A stretch of 64,000 bases of DNA. Source: PFJX01 sp964393825 (GTDB taxonomy: Bacteria > Pseudomonadota > Gammaproteobacteria > Burkholderiales > Thiobacillaceae). The translations under genes and the position numbers were made by a program. The stretch spans positions 294,272 to 358,271 of the forward strand of contig CAYMUY010000001.1 of the NCBI GenBank assembly GCA_964393825.1, given 5' to 3'. Of this stretch, positions 61,101 to 64,000 are shown piece after piece (the stretch's first letter is position 1; each line of letters begins with the position of its first letter). Under the pieces are notes generated by a model. That model did not search any database. It was not told the origin of the DNA and saw only the letters and a program-made list of their open reading frames with translations.

Positions 61101-64000
61101 GCAGGCCGGTCATGACATCCACTTCACGACCGCCAGACTTCTCGAAATAGAGGCCGCCACTGACGTAGATGTAATCGGAGATCGCCAGGGTGGCGCGACC
61201 GATGGCGACCGCGAGCAGGGTACCGCGATCGCCGGTCATGTCGAGATCGATGCTGGCGCCGTTGGGTCCGGTGGACACCGTCATCGGCGTGCTGAAATCC
61301 ACCACGGGCATCGGGGTCGTCCCGTTCGGGCTGGCCTGGTTGATCTCGATGGAAATGTCCTGGGCCACCAGGGTGATGGCATCGATGCCGACGAAGGCCA
61401 CCGACCCGGCTTCCGCCTTCAGCGCGGTCCATTTCTGGGCCGGCGCGGTCTGGCTGCTCATCAGCGCCAGGGCGAACTCCACGCCTTCCAGCTTGAGGCC
61501 GAGTTCATCGCTGGTGCCGGCGTTGACACCGGCGAAGGCCTCGACGCCGGAAGCGCCGATGGTCAGCAGGTTGACGTCGACTTCCGTGCCGTCGGCCAGC
61601 GTCACATGATCGCTGCCCTTCTCGATGGCGAAGCCGCCTGAGACCTGGACGAAATCGAACAGGTCGATGTCCAGGCTGCCACGCACCTGCAGCAGCGCGC
61701 CGCGCGCGCCGTCCATGTCGAGTTCGACGCTGGTGGCGGGACCGGTGACCACTTCCAGCGGCGCGGCGGCAAAGTTCACCACCGTACCGTCGCTGGCGGC
61801 CTGGTTGATGTTCACTTCCAGATCCTGTGCGCTCAGGGTCAGCCCGTCGACACCGACGAAGGCCACTTCATCGGCCCCCGCCTGCAGCGCGGTCCACTTG
61901 CGGCCGACCGCGCCGGCGGCGGTCTGTTCACGCATCAGGGCGAGGGCAAAGTCGCCCCCGGTCAGCGTCAGGCCGAGTTCGTCCGCCGTGCCGCCGTTGA
62001 TGCCGGCAAAGGCATCCACATTGCTGGCGCCCACGGTCAGCAGGTCGACGTCGACGACCGAGGCGGCGGCATCGTTGAGCGTGACCTGGGTGCTGGATTT
62101 CTCGAAAGCGAAACCACCTTCCACCTGGAAAAAGCCGAACAGGCCCAGACTGAGATGACCGCTGGCGCGGATTAACGCGCCTTCGCCGCCATCCATGTCC
62201 AGAAGCATGCTCGCCGCCGGGCCAGTGACAACCTCCAGCGGATCGGCGGCCCAGTTGACCAGGCTGGCGTCCGCGGCCGTCTGGTTGATCTCCACCGTGA
62301 TGGTGTCGGCGGACACCGTGACGCCGTCGATCCCGACGAACGCCACTTCTCCCGCTTCCGCTTTCAGCGCGGTCCAGGAACGCGTCGGAGCAGCCTTGTC
62401 CTTGGCCAGCGCCAGGGCGAAGTTCACATCCTGGAGTTCCAGGCCCACCGCATCCGCGGTACCGCCGCCGACACCGGCGAAGGCGTCCACACCGCTGGCG
62501 CCGATCGTGAGCATGTCCGTGGCTACAGTGCTGCCAGAGGCCAGCGTCAGCGTCTCCGTGCTCTTCTGGATGGCGAAGCCGCCTGCCACATGCACGAAAC
62601 CGAAAATATCCAGGGTCAGGTTGCCACTGGCCTGCAGCAGCGCGCCCTTGGCGCCGTCCATATCCAGGGTGACGCTGGCGGACGGGCCGGTGACCACTTC
62701 CAGCGAGGCGGCGGCAAAATCGACGACCGTGCCGTCGGTCGCCGCCTGGTTGATGGTCACCGCCAGGCTGTCGGCACTGACCGTCAGCCCATCGACCCCG
62801 ACAAATTCGACCTGATCAGCCCCCGCCTGCAAGGCGGTCCAGCTGCGGCCCGACCCACCGACAGCGGTTTTCTCGCGCATCAGGGCCAGGGCGAAGTCAC
62901 CCCCGGTCAGCTTCAGGCCGAGTTCATCCGCCGTGCCACCGTTGAGACCGGCAAAGGCATCCACATTGCTGGCGCCCACGGTCAGCAGGTCGACGTTCAG
63001 GGCGGTGCCGGCGGCATCGTTCAGGACGATGTCGGTGCTGGATTTCTCGAAGGCAAAGCCGCCCTGTACCTGGAAGAAATCAAAGACGTTGAGGGTCAGG
63101 TTGCCACTGGCGCGCACCAGTGCGCCTTCTCCAGCATCCATGTCCAGCGTCATGCTGGCGGCGGGTCCGGTGGCAACGGTCAGCGGATCCGCCTCCCAGT
63201 CGACCAGGCTGCCGTCGCTGGCGGCCTGGTTGATCTCCACCGTAATGGTGTCTGCCGCGATGGTGACGCCGTCGATGCCGACAAAGGCCACCTCGCCCGC
63301 TTCCGCCTTCATCGCAACCCAGGAACGGGCGGGATCGAGCTTGTCCTTGGCCAGCGCGAGGCCGAAGTTGACGTCATGCAGATCCAGGCCGATCGCGTCG
63401 GCGCTACCGCCGCCGATGCCGGCAAAGGCGTCCACCCCGGAAGCGCCAATGGTCAGCATGTCGGTACTGAGGGTGGTGGCGTCATCCAGGGTGAGGGTTT
63501 CCGTGCTCTTCTCGATAGCGAAACCACCCGCCACGCGCACGAAACCGAAGATGTCCAGGGTCAGGTTGCCGCTGGCTTGCAGCAGTTCGCCCTTGGCGCC
63601 ATCCATGTCGAAGGTGAATGCACTGGACGGACCGGTGGCGATGGTCAGGTCGGTGACGCTGTAATCGACCACCAGGGTCTGCGCCGGCGTCGCCGCCTGG
63701 GTATGGTTGAAACCAACCGACACGGTCTCCAGGCTAGCGCTGCCGGCGTCCGCCGTGGCCGCGACCTGCAGGGCGGCGACGTCCTGGCCGATGAGGCTGC
63801 CGCCGAAACGAATGTCGAGCGCCCTGCCCGTCCAGGCGGTGATATCGATCTCGGCGCCAGCGACGGTGAAGGCGGCGTCCAGCGCGGCCTGCACTTCGGC
63901 CTTCGTGGCGTCCAGACGGATCGCGTCAGTGACGTAGTCCTGGTTGCCGTGGCTCAGGGTCAGGGTGAAGCTGCCGCTCGTGGCGTCGCCGCTGAAGACG
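24935..64000 (-). CDS. Giant repetitive surface/adhesin-type protein, 5' end outside the window
   Basis: One reading frame occupies the whole right part of the window, is still open at 64000 and stops at 24935. About 13,000 residues are visible, plus whatever lies in the N gap (29355-29454) and beyond the edge. The frame changes across the gap only because the gap is a 100-N placeholder. The protein is rich in Gly, Ala, Asp, Thr, Val and Leu, and I saw no cysteine in the correct frame. It consists of beta-strand repeats: domain-like units with DxNxDGxID loops, RTX-like nonapeptides, filamentous-haemagglutinin-like helix repeats and a beta/gamma-crystallin-like domain (separate entries). This composition is typical of secreted, calcium-stabilised surface adhesins. 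The export operon lies directly downstream. The N-terminus is unseen, so signal type is unknown. I recall a family of giant proteins with an N-terminal LEPRxLL motif and would look for it beyond the edge. Confidence 0.92.
28038..31435 (-). repeat. Tandem repeat of about 1.26 kb (about 420 residues)
   Basis: A near-identical box coding SSGAITAAGNLLLQAGG recurs with its end at 28091, 29354, 30169 and, more diverged, 31435. Spacings are 1263, 815 plus the gap correction, and 1266 bp. Each unit continues with an AGHxSLNAxRDLL segment, a DLxAGRHxxxxDGxD segment, a LLVDSLxVEVQRV segment and LTQNDAI or its equivalent. With a true gap of about 542-545 bp the middle unit also becomes about 1257-1260 bp. 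Confidence 0.85.
29355..29454. other. Assembly gap of 100 N inside the tandem repeat
   Basis: Exactly 100 N, the usual placeholder for unknown length. The left flank (ending 29354) is identical to sequence ending at 28091, and the right flank (from 29455) is identical to sequence starting at 28637, so the assembler broke in a repeat. The coding frame is open on both sides, but in different phases. Confidence 0.95.
37480..40570 (-). repeat. Array of TYxVTIG-type modules in the giant protein
   Basis: About ten related modules of roughly 80-110 residues. One type reads NNATYSVTIGxxPAF, then TTDSSATLAEIINxL, YNASYDPA and a TVTDGAG strand. The other reads HTYSATVGxNGV, then ASWSSVLGSLENQIETGE and LTLEAxxxNTPFS. 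The two types alternate. They look like compact beta/alpha extracellular domains. I cannot match them to a named family by eye. Confidence 0.65.
41535..41838 (-). other. Cluster of DxNGDGD calcium-binding-like loops
   Basis: At least five acidic loops occur within about 100 residues: DADGKID, DLNGDGDFVD, DYNHDGDYDD, DYNGDGDKLD and DLNGDGDYDD. The D-x-N/D-x-D/N-G-D spacing is that of EF-hand-like or thrombospondin-type-3 calcium loops. Metal binding is inferred from the motif. Confidence 0.7.
43985..44155 (-). other. Tyrosine-rich segment next to the crystallin-like domain
   Basis: About 55 residues unusually rich in Tyr, Trp, Gln and Asp (FEDYQNYSYTWTSDWKDIYD, then AVYQDEDIYDYRPIYQTS) in a protein otherwise rich in Gly, Ala and Thr. 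It follows the crystallin-like domain directly. No family is recognised. Confidence 0.55.
44161..44394 (-). other. Beta/gamma-crystallin-like domain in the giant protein
   Basis: Exactly 78 residues containing two Greek-key motifs. The first has VTFYEHSNFTGTSVNYTNG then LNDIFSAIRWW; the second has KFVAYQHINYGGTAWTF then WGDAISSVKVY. These match the Y/F-x-x-x-x-Y/F-x-G pattern and the calcium-binding N/D-N/D-x-x-S/T-S motif (NDIFSA, GDAISS). Microbial beta/gamma-crystallin domains commonly bind calcium. I regard the fold as likely and the metal binding as inferred. Confidence 0.8.
45100..45310 (-). repeat. Isolated copy of the LGY repeat
   Basis: One unit with FIEGVHYLNSQISWGAAGTP and then LLFAQKEKVLTQLGYMRLYD matches the array at 49410-50860 but stands 4 kb away, beside a tryptophan- and tyrosine-rich region. 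Confidence 0.65.
49410..50860 (-). repeat. Tandem array of about 67-residue LGY repeats
   Basis: Seven units. Each has a helix-like core (SLTLAQRNIVLDALGY and variants LTTAQKAVVARALGF, LTLQQQERVLEVLGY), then a hairpin-like xxGxVYYxxxA, then a strand FxxGxDYxNxxIxWG and a PAxDATF linker. Cores near 50535, 50395, 50195, 49995, 49795 and 49570 are about 200 bp apart. I recognise no named family. The alternation of an amphipathic helix and aromatic strands differs from the all-beta surroundings. Confidence 0.75.
51790..51875 (-). other. DGF-x-x-I-x-IG module 1 of 5
   Basis: LSALKDGFSLITIGHANAR preceded by a strand-rich segment. The same module (L-x-x-L-x-DGF-x-x-I-x-IG) recurs at 35216-35297, 34360-34450 and 26540-26620, and in degenerate form at 25850-25950, always inside beta-helix regions. 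Similar motifs occur in other giant surface proteins as far as I recall. The role is unknown; it may cap or join helix segments. Confidence 0.6.
52555..53285 (-). repeat. RTX-like calcium-binding nonapeptide repeats
   Basis: About 240 residues of GGxGND-type repeats: GGSGNDDIYVG, EGGDGNDNFTILGG, GGAGNDSFLGG, GEEGNDRFVGNDGSDIID, SGDGNDIIYLGAG, TGSGNDTISITGG, TGAGDDLVTL, TGDGNDRLTL, TGEGNDDVTV, GGGNDTVVLNLAG, TGAGDDLLYV and GGGNDRLVLG. This is the calcium-binding beta-roll signature of type I-secreted RTX proteins. The block is internal, with about 9,200 residues after it, whereas in classic RTX proteins it is near the C-terminus. Confidence 0.85.
55426..55461 (-). other. EF-hand-like loop DSNGDGYIDEND
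   Basis: DSNGDGYIDEND followed by NPNAIGLAIRDLDLG. D/N residues at positions 1, 3 and 5, G6 and an acid near position 12 fit a calcium-binding loop. Confidence 0.65.
55741..55875 (-). other. Quadruple EF-hand-like loop cluster
   Basis: Four successive loops (DVNGNGVLD, DLNRNGVLD, DLNGDGLLQ, DKNSNGRID) linked by short LGED, TGED and ESE connectors. Regular 12-15-residue spacing suggests a dockerin-like or TSP3-like calcium wire. Confidence 0.7.
57892..57927 (-). other. EF-hand-like loop DVNHDGVIDSQD
   Basis: Followed by EDAIGLAINDLDLALAM, the same flank as the other loops in this repeat family. Calcium binding is inferred. Confidence 0.65.
58471..58506 (-). other. EF-hand-like loop DINGDGRIDTND
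   Basis: Followed by LAADAIGFRVGDFDFGMS. Same place in the repeat unit as its relatives. Calcium binding is inferred. Confidence 0.65.
59647..59676 (-). other. EF-hand-like loop DNDGDGEIDE
   Basis: Followed by ERDPDAVGLVMENLDLGLAM. Same place in the repeat unit as its relatives. Calcium binding is inferred. Confidence 0.65.
60901..60936 (-). other. EF-hand-like loop DSNGNGLFDADE
   Basis: Followed by NPDAFGITLDNIDFGLVM. First loop met from the N-terminal side within the window; the shorter units upstream of it lack the insertion. Confidence 0.65.
61600..63740 (-). repeat. A-B-A-B array of about 158-residue units
   Basis: Units spaced about 470 bp apart alternate between two types. Type A has VAGGFAIEKSTETL, then TDMLTIGASGVDAFAG and LALAKDK; type B has VQGGFAFEKSSTDI, then VDLLTVGASNVDAFAG and DFALALMREKT. 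Marker strands lie near 63515 (A), 63050 (B), 62575 (A), 62110 (B) and 61630 (A-like). A with A and B with B are much more alike than A with B, so the unit of duplication is the dimer of about 310 residues. Confidence 0.8.
63740..64000 (-). other. TKAEVQAAL-type extracellular module at the window edge
   Basis: The frame is open to the last base and reads SGSFTLTLSHGNQDYVTDAI, then DATKAEVQAALDAA, then a VTAWTG-like strand and FGGSLIGQDVAALQV. This FTLTx/ATxAxVQAAL/FxGxLxGxD arrangement is common in giant surface proteins and some virion proteins. It shows that the N-terminal part continues beyond the window. Confidence 0.6.

Larger units (their letters stand above)
54900..61600 (-). repeat. 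Long (about 200-residue) repeat units with acidic loops, N-terminal half of the visible giant protein
   Basis: Units about 600-650 bp long are marked by ISGAFSFEKG-type strands near 61150, 60510, 59905, 59270, 58650 and 58065, and more diverged copies near 57230, 56485, 55600 and 54930. Each unit has a GxxDVNxFVGxG strand, often an acidic DxNxDGxID loop, then DAIGLxIxDLDxGLAM, then a VDF or DFxSSFGADGL segment. They look like related domains that grew by insertion from the shorter units at 61600-63740. Confidence 0.75.

Noticed and set aside
29488..61641. Very long open frames on the plus strand opposite the giant gene, several of them 900-1,900 codons
   Set aside because: They lie antisense to a clearly coding frame, have Asp/Gly/Val/His-rich low-information translations, no ribosome-binding sites and no recognisable domains. 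They arise from the GC-rich, GNC-biased codons of the giant gene.
24935..64000. CRISPR array or mobile element as the source of the periodic DNA
   Set aside because: The periodicity is in one continuous protein frame with diverging copies. There are no uniform short direct repeats with unique spacers, no transposase and no terminal inverted repeats.

Overview
The window is high-GC chromosomal DNA with ordinary proteobacterial housekeeping genes on the left and one enormous surface-protein locus on the right. tRNA-Leu followed by trigger factor, Tex, PiT plus a PhoU-like partner, release factor 3, exopolyphosphatase, a chemoreceptor with a sigma28-type promoter and an HD-GYP protein together suggest a motile Gram-negative, most likely a betaproteobacterium. 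That placement is inference from gene content and order. The sequence is a draft scaffold: it carries one 100-N gap (29355-29454) inside a repeat.

Layout. Positions 1-15.6 kb: tig and tRNA-Leu(UAG) (minus); a fumarylacetoacetate-hydrolase/hydratase-like gene (minus) divergent from tex (plus); a small coiled-coil protein and an HD-GYP protein (plus); pit and its DUF47 partner (minus, 4-bp overlap); prfC, which probably starts at TTG; ppx; a methyl-accepting chemotaxis protein; and a DUF1566 lipoprotein that is the last gene of the next operon. Positions 13.7-24.7 kb (minus): a compact operon transcribed as sapC-like, tolC-like, hlyD-like, a sensor/HlyD fusion, an M50-protease/HlyD fusion, a degenerate SecA-like gene and the DUF1566 lipoprotein. 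Most junctions are 1-10 bp. Positions 24.9-64.0 kb (minus): a single gene that enters from beyond the right edge, with about 13,000 codons visible. It encodes a repetitive, apparently cysteine-free, surface-type protein with calcium-binding motifs.

How they may work together. Just downstream of the giant gene lie a TolC-type outer-membrane channel, three HlyD-type adaptor modules (one on an intact HELGH membrane protease, one on a cytoplasmic sensor-like region), a SapC-family protein and a SecA homologue that has lost most catalytic motifs. No ABC ATPase is visible. The simplest reading is a dedicated, non-canonical export and surface-assembly system for the giant protein. Family assignments are from recognisable motifs; the joint function is inference.

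The giant protein, N to C as visible: a module with a TKAEVQAAL-type core at the edge; about 158-residue repeats in an A-B-A-B order; longer related repeats carrying DxNxDGxID-type loops; RTX-like GGxGND repeats; right-handed beta-helix-like repeats; a tandem array of about 67-residue LGY repeats; more helix repeats; a beta/gamma-crystallin-like domain; a DxNGDGD cluster; TYxVTIG-type modules; helix repeats including 1.26-kb tandem copies around the gap; and a short acidic-aromatic C-terminus.
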